From Persicobacter diffluens (GTDB taxonomy: Bacteria > Bacteroidota > Bacteroidia > Cytophagales > Cyclobacteriaceae): a stretch of DNA of 64,000 nt. The DNA lies in NCBI RefSeq assembly GCF_036244895.1, contig NZ_BQKE01000001.1:1674001-1738000 (forward strand), read 5' to 3'. The translations under genes and the position numbers were made by a program. Below, one piece after another: positions 33,441-40,124 of this stretch. Under the pieces are notes generated by a model, which did not search any database, was not told the DNA's origin, and was given only the letters and a program-made list of their open reading frames with translations. Position 1 is the stretch's first letter. Each line of letters starts with the position of its first letter.

Positions 33441-34010
33441 ATGTGGAAATTCATTTCAAAAATAATATTTAAAGTTTCCGGTTGGAAAATTGAGGGCGAC
33501 AGCCATATTGGTTTAAAGAAAGCGGTGGTTATCGCTGCTCCGCATACCAGTAATTGGGATTTTATTTATGCCCGGGCAGCTTTTTTTCTATTGGGCCTTC
33601 CGGTAAAATATACCATAAAGCGCGAATGGACGGACAATAAAGTGTTTGGGGGATTGCTAAAACGCTTAGGGGCCATCGGTATTGATCGTCGCCCCAAAGG
33701 GATGCGAGACGATCAGAAGTTATCCATGGTGGAGGCGATGGCAAATTTGTACAAGGAAAATGATGAAATGATGATCATGATCACTCCTGAGGGTACGCGA
33801 AAATATGTGGAGAAATGGAAGTCAGGTTTTTATCGCCTGGCAGAAATGGCGGAGGTGCCCATTGCTTTGGGGTATCTGGATTTTGAACGTAAACGTGCCG
33901 GTATTCATAGTGTGTATCATCCCACAGGAAATTATGATCAGGATTTGGAAGAGATTATGTCTTTCTACCGAACAGTAAAAGGAAAACACCCTGAACTGGG
34001 GGTAAAGTAA
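33441..34010 (+). CDS. 1-acyl-sn-glycerol-3-phosphate acyltransferase family protein
   Basis: 189 residues, shorter than classical PlsC. It has the HX4D catalytic motif in APHTSNWDF (His36 region) and the acceptor motif TPEGTRKYVEKW. It lacks an N-terminal membrane anchor, but SKIIFKVSGWKIEG may be a surface helix. It acylates a lysophospholipid or a related acceptor at the inner membrane. Compact proteins of this type are widespread in Bacteroidota. Terminator directly behind. Confidence 0.88.
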   Translation: MWKFISKIIFKVSGWKIEGDSHIGLKKAVVIAAPHTSNWDFIYARAAFFLLGLPVKYTIKREWTDNKVFGGLLKRLGAIGIDRRPKGMRDDQKLSMVEAMANLYKENDEMMIMITPEGTRKYVEKWKSGFYRLAEMAEVPIALGYLDFERKRAGIHSVYHPTGNYDQDLEEIMSFYRTVKGKHPELGVK

Positions 34011-34015
34011 AGATT

Positions 34016-34042
34016 AAAATTCCCTGAGGGGAATTTTTTTTT
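34016..34042 (+). terminator. Intrinsic terminator after the acyltransferase gene
   Basis: AAAATTCCC (34016-34024) and GGGAATTTT (34029-34037) with a short loop, followed by a run of T. Confidence 0.85.
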
Positions 34043-34045
34043 GTC

Positions 34046-34120
34046 CTAAGCCGAATTCTGCTTTCGTAAATCGTTGTCTTGCAGTTAACCGAGTTTTAAA
34101 GCATGAATACTCCGGCTTAA
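34046..34120. repeat. Dispersed element, copy 7 (forward, internally deleted, 75 bp)
   Basis: CTAAGCCGAATTCTGC at the left, and CTTGCAGTTAACCGAGTTTT then AAAGCATGAATACTCCGGCTTAA at the right. Both ends are kept while the centre is missing. Confidence 0.7.
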
Positions 34121-34294
34121 GAATTTAGAAAAATATACACCTAAATCATATAAGATAAGCTCTTTGGGTGGATTTGTTGATTCCTGTGGGCTGTAATTTG
34201 GCTTAGCCGGCCACACCTTCTTTTTACAGAAAAGGAGCCAGAGCAACCCTGTTTAGGCTCAAACAAATAATTTTCGAAAGAGTGTTTCTTTTTT

Positions 34295-34324
34295 TTGGGA
34301 TTTATAAAATTGCCTTTAACTTTG
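34295..34324 (+). promoter_or_regulatory. Sigma-A promoter of the cobalamin riboswitch transcript
   Basis: TTG (34295-34297), 19-bp spacer, TAACTTTG (34317-34324): an exact TTG-N19-TAnnTTTG match placed just upstream of the aptamer. A start of transcription near 34330 is expected. Confidence 0.75.
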
Positions 34325-34330
34325 TCAATG

Positions 34331-34487
34331 AGGACGGTTCTTCCGAGGAAGATGAAAAGGGAAGTTTGTGCAATTCAAACACTGTTCCCGCAACTGTAAA
34401 TCCGTATTTTGAATATTTTACATCCCTCACCACTGCCCGTATGGGTGGGAAGGTCGTAAAGTGTTTCGGAAAGTCAGGAGACCTGCC
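34331..34487 (+). promoter_or_regulatory. Cobalamin (B12) riboswitch, apparently orphan
   Basis: All conserved blocks of the adenosylcobalamin aptamer occur in order. They are GGACGGTTCTTCCGAGGAAG and GATGAAAAGGGAAG, then GTGCAATTC, TTCCCGCAACTGTAAATCC, CCACTGCCC, and GGGTGGGAAGGTCG. The B12 box AGTCAGGAGACCTGCC closes the series at 34472-34487. B12 riboswitches normally precede B12 uptake or synthesis genes, or B12-independent isozymes, and switch them off when B12 binds. Here the next recognisable plus-strand gene is about 5 kb away, behind two plus-strand terminators and genes on the other strand. No tRNA-like or other RNA family fits the segment better. Confidence 0.92.
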
Positions 34488-35010
34488 GTAGCTCAAAGCT
34501 AATGATTTAACATTGCCCGGGATTTGGTAATGGTGAATGTATAGAGTTTGTCATTTCTGCAATATGCAAAATGCTTTATTTTCTTGAGAATAATCCCTAA
34601 AGCGGTGAATTTGCCTTAATTGGCTAGGTTTCGCTCTATTGTGGCTTTTTTGTGAATGGCTATAAAGTGCTTTGAAGCTTAGGACCTGTTATGTGCTCAG
34701 TTTTAAATAATAGCCAAAATTGAGGTGGAAAGGATTATTGGAAAGTCATTTTTTATAAAATGACAGACCCAAGAAAAAATTAAGCAGTTGATAATTGTTG
34801 AATTACCTTTTTTAAAATTTTGATGACTGAGTGGATCAAAGGCTTTGTAGAAAAAATAATGATTGATATTAAATAAAAAATAGTATAGATAATAGATACA
34901 AAATCTCATTGAGATGAAGTAAACAGGGATGAGCTTGAAATTCTGTCTCGAGTATATTTGAAGGTGGTCATGCCAAGCCCGTTTAAAAGATCCTGGATAG
35001 TTTTTGAAAT
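34488..35010 (+). ncRNA. Candidate B12-controlled noncoding or degenerate transcript
   Basis: Region between the riboswitch and the first downstream plus-strand terminator. No reading frame longer than about 50 codons with a plausible start was found. The ATGs give 2-, 4-, 16- and 17-codon frames (the last at 34823-34876). A hairpin GTCATTTT..AAAATGAC lies at 34745-34764. The stretch could be an RNA, a leader of a deleted gene, or decayed coding sequence. The call rests only on promoter, aptamer and terminators sharing one orientation. Confidence 0.35.
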
Positions 35011-35041
35011 CGGCAGGTTCCTGTACCTGCCGGTTCTTTTT
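35011..35041 (+). terminator. Plus-strand terminator 1 behind the riboswitch transcript
   Basis: CGGCAGGT (35011-35018) and ACCTGCCG (35025-35032), loop TCCTGT, followed by GTTCTTTTTCCC. The minus strand has no T-run behind this stem. Confidence 0.75.
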
Positions 35042-35077
35042 CCCATCCAAAAAGTTCGATAGTTAATTTTCTTTGAG

Positions 35078-35106
35078 CCGATGTTGAAACACATCGGTTT
35101 TTTTTG
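35078..35106 (+). terminator. Plus-strand terminator 2 behind the riboswitch transcript
   Basis: CCGATGT (35078-35084) and ACATCGG (35091-35097), followed by eight T. On the minus strand no T-run follows, so it is not the terminator of the neighbouring MORN gene. Confidence 0.75.
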
Positions 35107-35117
35107 TGGAATTTTTT

Positions 35118-35672
35118 CTAGAATTCTTCCTCCTTAATAATTTTTCCGCTTGTATTGTAGGAGTACCAAATTCCGGTTTTTTTGCTATTCTCGTATTGAC
35201 CTTTCTGAATCAGGTTCCCCTCCTGATCATGGGCAAAGTATTTTCCTGACCCTTCAGATAGTAATTGATTCCCGTCTTCATCGAAGAAATTTTTAATAAT
35301 AAATTGTTCTCGCTCACGGCCATTTTTTTGTTTTACCACTTCCCAGTGTCCCTCTTCTTTTAATTGGCCATTCGAGTACCACCATTGCCATAATCCTATT
35401 TTCTTTCCCTTTTCAAAATATTTGACCCCTTTAATGTTTCCATTGGGGTGAAAGTAAAAGAATTTACCATTTTCTTTACCGTTGATGATGGCTCCTCGGC
35501 GCATTATTTGGTGGTCAAGGTTGAAATCCTCGCACATGCTTTCAAGGCCTTCCTGCCGGTAGTAGGAGGCATGAGCTTTATCGCAAACGTTAAATCGCTT
35601 GTCAAGGTAAGTGGTGTCAGTAGTGACTTCAGTTTGAATTTGAAATAATAGCGATAGTAATAAAATTTTCAT
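35118..35672 (-). CDS. MORN-repeat variant protein (YwqK-like), secreted
   Basis: 184 residues. It starts with a short hydrophobic stretch (KILLLSLLFQ) that may be a signal peptide. Several MORN-variant repeats follow: NGKENGKFFYFHPNGNIKGV, GKKIGLWQWWYSNGQLKEEG, and KKTGIWYSYNTSGKIIKEEEF. The YwqK/MORN_2 group is often annotated as 'antitoxin', but evidence for that is weak. No partner toxin gene is adjacent. Transcribed alone on the minus strand. Confidence 0.75.
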   Translation of the reverse strand: MKILLLSLLFQIQTEVTTDTTYLDKRFNVCDKAHASYYRQEGLESMCEDFNLDHQIMRRGAIINGKENGKFFYFHPNGNIKGVKYFEKGKKIGLWQWWYSNGQLKEEGHWEVVKQKNGREREQFIIKNFFDEDGNQLLSEGSGKYFAHDQEGNLIQKGQYENSKKTGIWYSYNTSGKIIKEEEF

Positions 35673-35760
35673 ATGGCAATTTAGTGCCGAAAACTATTCC
35701 AATTCTATTGCGGATACCTTTGAGGTGAAAATATGTCAAAATCGGATAGACTGAACCCAA

Positions 35761-35783
35761 AAAAAGAGGAGCAGGGCTCCTCT
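35761..35783 (-). terminator. Minus-strand terminator after the small HTH-like gene
   Basis: AGAGGAGC (35765-35772) and GCTCCTCT (35776-35783). On the minus strand a T-run (the A-run at 35759-35765) follows. The stem overlaps the end of the coding sequence. Confidence 0.75.
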
Positions 35784-36022
35784 TAAAATTCTTCATCATC
35801 AGATTGTAGATTGTTAAGTTCAGAAATCGTCTTGTTGACGTATTGAATGAACCTTTGATCTACCATACGCCTTGAATCATCTTCTGTGCAATCTATTTCT
35901 TTATATACCTTCCCGATTATTTGTCTGATGCCTTTCCAGTGCAGATCAAAATGATCTGCAATCTTTTGGACAGGCCATCCGTTTAGGTAAAGCCGAAATA
36001 TTTTGAGGTATTTAACTTGCAT
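35783..36022 (-). CDS. Small protein with a putative helix-turn-helix
   Basis: 79 residues. The segment KIFRLYLNGWPVQKIADHFDLHWKGIRQIIGKVY reads like a helix-turn-helix of the Trp/LuxR or resolvase type, followed by an acidic helical tail (SELNNLQSDDEEF). No family is recognised with certainty. It begins 20 bp after the bcp stop codon on the same strand, so it is probably cotranscribed with bcp. A DNA-binding role is inference from the helix pattern only. Confidence 0.55.
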   Translation of the reverse strand: MQVKYLKIFRLYLNGWPVQKIADHFDLHWKGIRQIIGKVYKEIDCTEDDSRRMVDQRFIQYVNKTISELNNLQSDDEEF

Positions 36023-36042
36023 AGGAGGAGTTCGAGGCCAGT

Positions 36043-36492
36043 TTATTGGATGATTTGCGCCGTATGTTCTTTGGTTTTTACTTTTTCTATGATTTCCTCC
36101 AGCTTTCCTTCTTCGTCAATGATGAAGGTGGTGCGGATGGTACCCATATAGGTTCTTCCATAATTTTTCTTTTCCCCCCAGGTGCCATACATTTCATGAA
36201 CGGCTTTGTCCTCATCTGCAATCAGAGGAAATGGAAGTTCATGTTTGCTGATGAATTTTTGGTGGGAAGTTTCAGAGTCAGTTGATACCCCAATTACTTC
36301 ATAGCCTTTTTCCATCAATGCTTCATAATTGTCTCGCAAATTACAAGCCTGGGCGGTACATCCTGGGGTATTGTCTTTTGGGTAGAAGTACAATACTACT
36401 TTTTTGCCTTTGAAATCTGATAATTTAATCAAATTACCATTTTGGTCTTTGCCCTCGAATGCCGGAGCGGCTTTGCCAATTTCTAATGCCAT
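36043..36492 (-). CDS. bcp: Thiol peroxidase, peroxiredoxin Q/BCP type
   Basis: 149 residues, standard length. The peroxidatic Cys lies in YPKDNTPGCTAQACNLRD (Cys45), with the resolving Cys five residues later (Cys50), as in E. coli BCP. FIIDEEGKLEEII and the VIGVSTDSETSHQKF block complete the thioredoxin fold. It reduces hydrogen peroxide and organic hydroperoxides with thioredoxin in the cytoplasm. Probably cotranscribed with a small HTH-like gene downstream. Confidence 0.95.
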   Translation of the reverse strand: MALEIGKAAPAFEGKDQNGNLIKLSDFKGKKVVLYFYPKDNTPGCTAQACNLRDNYEALMEKGYEVIGVSTDSETSHQKFISKHELPFPLIADEDKAVHEMYGTWGEKKNYGRTYMGTIRTTFIIDEEGKLEEIIEKVKTKEHTAQIIQ

Positions 36493-36589
36493 GGTTTGGA
36501 TCGGTTTATGTTTGTGAATTTTGGTTTATTTGATCAAATGGGATTCGCAATATAAGCTTTCGTATACGTAAATAAAAGGATATTTCAGT

Positions 36590-38500
36590 CTATGGTATGT
36601 GCTTTTCATATATCTTTTTATTCCCGATTTGATCTGTGACTTCCACCCGTAACAGTCCTTTTAATGGGATAGTTTTGTCCAGTCTTTCGGACCAAATCAT
36701 ATTTGTTTTGTAGTCATAATGTAGTAAAAGCCATTGGTCATTGATCCAGGCGTTGTAGCTGCTGATGCCGGAACGCTCATCGGTGATTCTAAACTTACAT
36801 TTTTTATTGTTTACTATTATAGGATGAATTTTTGGAGGGATACTATCGTATTTAATAGTAAACTGACCAAATGATCTGCTCTTGAACTTTATCACTTTTT
36901 CTTCTTCCCAGGTGCCTCCTATATAGCTATAGCCCTTTCCAACTTTTCGGTACACTGCTGCTTTTTCCTGTTCATACGCTTGCTGTAATTTTAATTCTGC
37001 GTAAAAGTTGCTTTTTAGAGGGATAGTCGTTTCGCCAATACTGAATATTTCCTCTTTTAATTTCTCATCATACTGATAGTCTGTATTTAAGTATAAGTCC
37101 TGAAACAGTGTGTTTTTGGTGAATTTTAATTTTAAATTCTTATGAAAGAAATTGATGTTACTGGCCGCCGGAATCTCAATTTGAAAGGGGGGGCGGATCG
37201 TGTTACTTGAAATTTTAATGGAATCTGGGATGCCATCGTATAAATCAATTAGATAATACTGGCTGTTTTCGTTGCTATAATCCGCCGTTTTTATTCTTCG
37301 GGCATGTCCTTCATATAAAAGGCTCTCCTTGTATTCGTCCGCTGGCTTTTGCTCCCAATACTTCAAAATATTCCCCGCAAGCTTAAAGCCATAGGGGGCT
37401 TTTGATTTGTCCATGCCCGGGATTTCACTTCTGTCAGGGGTTTCTCCCTGAATGGTGAACCTGACTTCGCGTTTATTTTGATAAGCATCTGTCATCCGGA
37501 TCCTGATATGGTAAGTGCTGTCGGGTTCTACCCAAAAAGTACCATCTCCATAAGCCTGTTGCTGAAAAGCCAAATGATTCCCCTGATCCAGATATAATTT
37601 TGCGAAGCGTTGTCTTCTTAGTTTTTCGATTTCATAATTGGTGTGAACTAAAATCTGTCGGCTTTCCACAAATGACAATAAGTCTAAATGATGCTGGTAA
37701 GTCAGGCTGTCATTGATGAAAAGCTCAAAACTGGAAACGCCATTTTTGTTGGAGGCTCCGTTCAATCGGTCAAAGGCCATAATCTCTATGCCGAGTTTTC
37801 CGTTTGCCGCTATGGGATCTGTAATTTCGTAATGCCCGTTTTTTAAGCTTAGCGGCCAGTCGGTCCATTGGAACCCGTGATTGATTCGGCTATCGATTTC
37901 CATTGGGCGAAGTGCCAGTCGAACGGCCGAAGGGGGGGTGTCGTCTTTGATTTCTTTAAAGCCGTAGGAGAGGGGGTTCACCACTCTTTGTTCCTTATCA
38001 CGAATTTCGAAATGTAAATGTGGGCCGCCTGATCCACCTGAGTTGCCGGAAAGTGCAATGACTTCCCCTTGTTTCACCGGAAAATCTTTGGGGTCAGGAA
38101 ACATTTCAATGGTATAGGATTTTTCCTGGTATTGTTTTTTTAGGACTTCCTGGGCAATTTTATCATTAAAGGAAAGTAAGTGGCCGTATACAGTGGTGGA
38201 GCCATTGGGGTGAGCAATGTATAATGCCCAACCGTAACCTCCATGGGAGATTTTGATTCTGGAAATATATCCATCCGCTGCGGCATATACGGGTAAGCCC
38301 GTGACGCCTTTGGTTTTAATGTCAATGCCGGCATGGAAGTGCCCGGGTCTGAGTTCTCCCATGGTGCCGGAGAGAAAGTTAGTTTTGCCGGTTTGTATGG
38401 GGAAGATATAATAACCTTTTTCTGCTTCCACCTGTGCAAGTAGTGGGAAAGACAGGAGGTAGAATAGAAAGCTGAAAAAAAGGATAGGGGAGCATTTCAT
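36590..38500 (-). CDS. M23-family metallopeptidase (LytM domain), secreted
   Basis: 636 residues from the ATG at 38500, which gives a clean signal peptide (MKCSPILFFSFLFYLLSFPLLAQ); the longer frame adds 22 residues. The LytM domain lies near the N-terminus: GELRPGHFHAGIDIKTKG holds the HxxxD zinc motif, and GPHLHFEIRD holds the HxH motif. The remaining ~400 residues are beta-rich domains of unknown role. M23 peptidases cut peptide cross-links in peptidoglycan or secreted proteins. Both zinc motifs are intact, so it should be active. Transcribed alone. Confidence 0.9.
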   Translation of the reverse strand: MKCSPILFFSFLFYLLSFPLLAQVEAEKGYYIFPIQTGKTNFLSGTMGELRPGHFHAGIDIKTKGVTGLPVYAAADGYISRIKISHGGYGWALYIAHPNGSTTVYGHLLSFNDKIAQEVLKKQYQEKSYTIEMFPDPKDFPVKQGEVIALSGNSGGSGGPHLHFEIRDKEQRVVNPLSYGFKEIKDDTPPSAVRLALRPMEIDSRINHGFQWTDWPLSLKNGHYEITDPIAANGKLGIEIMAFDRLNGASNKNGVSSFELFINDSLTYQHHLDLLSFVESRQILVHTNYEIEKLRRQRFAKLYLDQGNHLAFQQQAYGDGTFWVEPDSTYHIRIRMTDAYQNKREVRFTIQGETPDRSEIPGMDKSKAPYGFKLAGNILKYWEQKPADEYKESLLYEGHARRIKTADYSNENSQYYLIDLYDGIPDSIKISSNTIRPPFQIEIPAASNINFFHKNLKLKFTKNTLFQDLYLNTDYQYDEKLKEEIFSIGETTIPLKSNFYAELKLQQAYEQEKAAVYRKVGKGYSYIGGTWEEEKVIKFKSRSFGQFTIKYDSIPPKIHPIIVNNKKCKFRITDERSGISSYNAWINDQWLLLHYDYKTNMIWSERLDKTIPLKGLLRVEVTDQIGNKKIYEKHIP

Positions 38501-38540
38501 ATAATGTATTCGAAGGTTATGGGTTAGAATAGTTCGCAAT

Positions 38541-38589
38541 AAAAAAAATGACTGTCTCTTTATCAAACGAAAAAAAAGCGACAGTCATT
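38541..38589 (-). terminator. Minus-strand terminator of the FAH-family gene, separated by a MITE
   Basis: AATGACTGTC (38547-38556) and GACAGTCATT (38580-38589) form a perfect 10-bp stem. The minus strand has a T-run after it (A-run at 38541-38548). It lies on the far side of a 160-bp miniature element from the gene it would serve. Confidence 0.65.
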
Positions 38590-38591
38590 AA

Positions 38592-38751
38592 GAGCGTGTT
38601 TAAAAGCCAAAATTCGTAAGGAAAATTTGATTATGGCAGAAGCCATACCCGATTATATTGAGGGATTAGTAGCGCTATTATTGAGAAATTATCCAAAATC
38701 ACTACCAATAATTCGAATTTGCAGTCGGATAGTGCAGTTTTAAACACGCGC
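38592..38751. mobile_element. 160-bp miniature inverted-repeat element, IS5-type ends
   Basis: Inverted ends GAGCGTGTTTAAAA (38592-38605) and TTTTAAACACGCGC (38738-38751), 13 of 14 matching. A 3-bp direct repeat TAA flanks it (38589-38591 and 38752-38754). GAGCGTGTTTAAA-type ends and 3-bp duplications are typical of IS5-family elements. There is no reading frame inside, so it would need a transposase in trans. Confidence 0.75.
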
Positions 38752-38774
38752 TAAGTTTTTTTATTTTTTCGGGA

Positions 38775-39386
38775 TTATTTCACATCCACCTCCAGCATTT
38801 TCTTTTCACCAATGAAACACTCCAGCTTATCACCGATGTTCACCTTTCCTACTCCGGCAGGGGTGCCGGTGAAAATCAAATCACCTTTTTTGAGCATAAA
38901 AAACTTACTCATATGGGCAATGATTTCATCGATACTCCAAATCATATGAGAAGTATTACCTTTTTGTCGTTCTTCCTTATTCACTTTTAGAGAAAAATCA
39001 AGATTGGACAAATCCAGTTCATCTTTTGGTATAAAAGTCTGGGAAACCGGAGCGGAGCCATTGAAACCTTTAGCGGTGTCCCAGGGTAAACCTTTCGCTT
39101 TTAATTTGGCCTGAAGATCTCTGGCCGTAAAATCGATACCAATGCCCACCTCATCATAGTATTTATGCGCAAATTTAGGTTTGATGTTTTTTCCATTGTG
39201 ATTAATCTTCACCACTATTTCTACCTCATGATGGACATCATTGGTCCAGTCCGGAATATAGAAAGGGTCCACCGAGCGAAGATAGGCGGTTTCGGGTTTG
39301 GTAAAAATCACAGGTTCGTCCGGGCGTTCATTGTTCAGTTCTTTAATATGGTCTACATAGTTTCTCCCGATTGCGATGATTTTCAT
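38775..39386 (-). CDS. Fumarylacetoacetate hydrolase (FAH) family protein
   Basis: 203 residues. The FAH fold core: MKIIAIGRNYVDHIKELNN, the metal-binding HHEVEIVVKI with the paired Glu/Asp set, GIDFTARDLQAKLKAKGLPWDTAKGFNGSAP, and GDLIFTGTPAGVGKVNIGD. Short members act as acylpyruvate hydrolases or oxaloacetate decarboxylases (FAHD1-like), with Mg2+ as cofactor. Cytoplasmic. A miniature transposable element sits between its stop codon and its probable terminator. Confidence 0.9.
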   Translation of the reverse strand: MKIIAIGRNYVDHIKELNNERPDEPVIFTKPETAYLRSVDPFYIPDWTNDVHHEVEIVVKINHNGKNIKPKFAHKYYDEVGIGIDFTARDLQAKLKAKGLPWDTAKGFNGSAPVSQTFIPKDELDLSNLDFSLKVNKEERQKGNTSHMIWSIDEIIAHMSKFFMLKKGDLIFTGTPAGVGKVNIGDKLECFIGEKKMLEVDVK

Positions 39387-39511
39387 AAAAGACGGATATT
39401 TATAGGTATAGCGAGGGCAGGGCCTCTGGAAAAATTTTTCTGAAATTTCCGCAAAAATAACTTTTTAATAGGATAAAATTCCGTTCTTTGGATGCAGAAA
39501 TTAATTGTATT

Positions 39512-40057
39512 ATGAGTAAGGTACTAAAAAATCTTGATCCGAAGGCAGTTGAAGCATTGAAAGCTGAATTTGCCGCTGCTGGCGTAAATCACCAAATTGT
39601 GGATGAGGGCGACAATAATGACGAAATGGTCAACTTTCGTTTTGTTGGCAAGCATGAAGGAGAAGAGGTGATCTTTGATGTGATGATGTCCACCCTTCGT
39701 TTGGAGCATGCCGGTGAGCTCTATGAAGAGGCCGAGAAAGAGGTGTTGAAGCGTTTTCCTAATCTTCCGCAGAATTCTGAGGAGTGGAACCTGACAGATC
39801 AGCAAATCGAAGAAGTAGAAGAAGTTTTGGCAGATGCCATGATGGAAGCTGAGGCAGAAGGAACCGTGAAGGTGAAAGAGCATGTTACTTTGGATTACAA
39901 TTCCGATTTGGATACGGAAATTTATGTGGATGTAGCGTTGAATGTGGATGCGATCGACAATCAGGTAATTGCCAAGTTTGTGGATGATTATAATAGCGGT
40001 GCATTAAAACTTGATGACCAATTGTATTCCTTCGTTCACGAAGAGGATGAGCAATAA
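39512..40057 (+). CDS. Conserved acidic hypothetical protein
   Basis: 181 residues from the ATG at 39512; an upstream TTG would add 8. No signal peptide or membrane segment. The N-terminal SKVLKNLDPKAVEALKAEFAAAGV is helical, and the rest is rich in Asp and Glu with strand-like parts (MVNFRFVGKHEGEEVIFDVMM, LDTEIYVDVALNVDAIDNQ). No family is recognised. It has neat start and stop positions, a terminator behind it and codon use like its neighbours, so it is probably a real, well-expressed cytoplasmic protein. Confidence 0.75.
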   Translation: MSKVLKNLDPKAVEALKAEFAAAGVNHQIVDEGDNNDEMVNFRFVGKHEGEEVIFDVMMSTLRLEHAGELYEEAEKEVLKRFPNLPQNSEEWNLTDQQIEEVEEVLADAMMEAEAEGTVKVKEHVTLDYNSDLDTEIYVDVALNVDAIDNQVIAKFVDDYNSGALKLDDQLYSFVHEEDEQ

Positions 40058-40078
40058 TCAAAAGCTTATAAAAAAGGA

Positions 40079-40107
40079 AAGGCTAGCAATTTTGCTAGCC
40101 TTTTTTG
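40079..40107 (+). terminator. Bidirectional terminator between converging genes
   Basis: AAGGCTAGCAA (40079-40089) and TTGCTAGCCTT (40092-40102), flanked by A- and T-runs. Confidence 0.85.
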
Positions 40108-40124
40108 GTTCATAGTGGTTCTGG

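Noticed and set aside
34282..34491. 69-codon plus-strand frame
   Set aside because: It lies entirely within the promoter and cobalamin aptamer; the conserved RNA blocks explain the sequence better.
35118..35672. Antitoxin label for the MORN/YwqK protein
   Set aside because: The label exists for the family, but no toxin-like gene is adjacent, so only the repeat architecture is reported.
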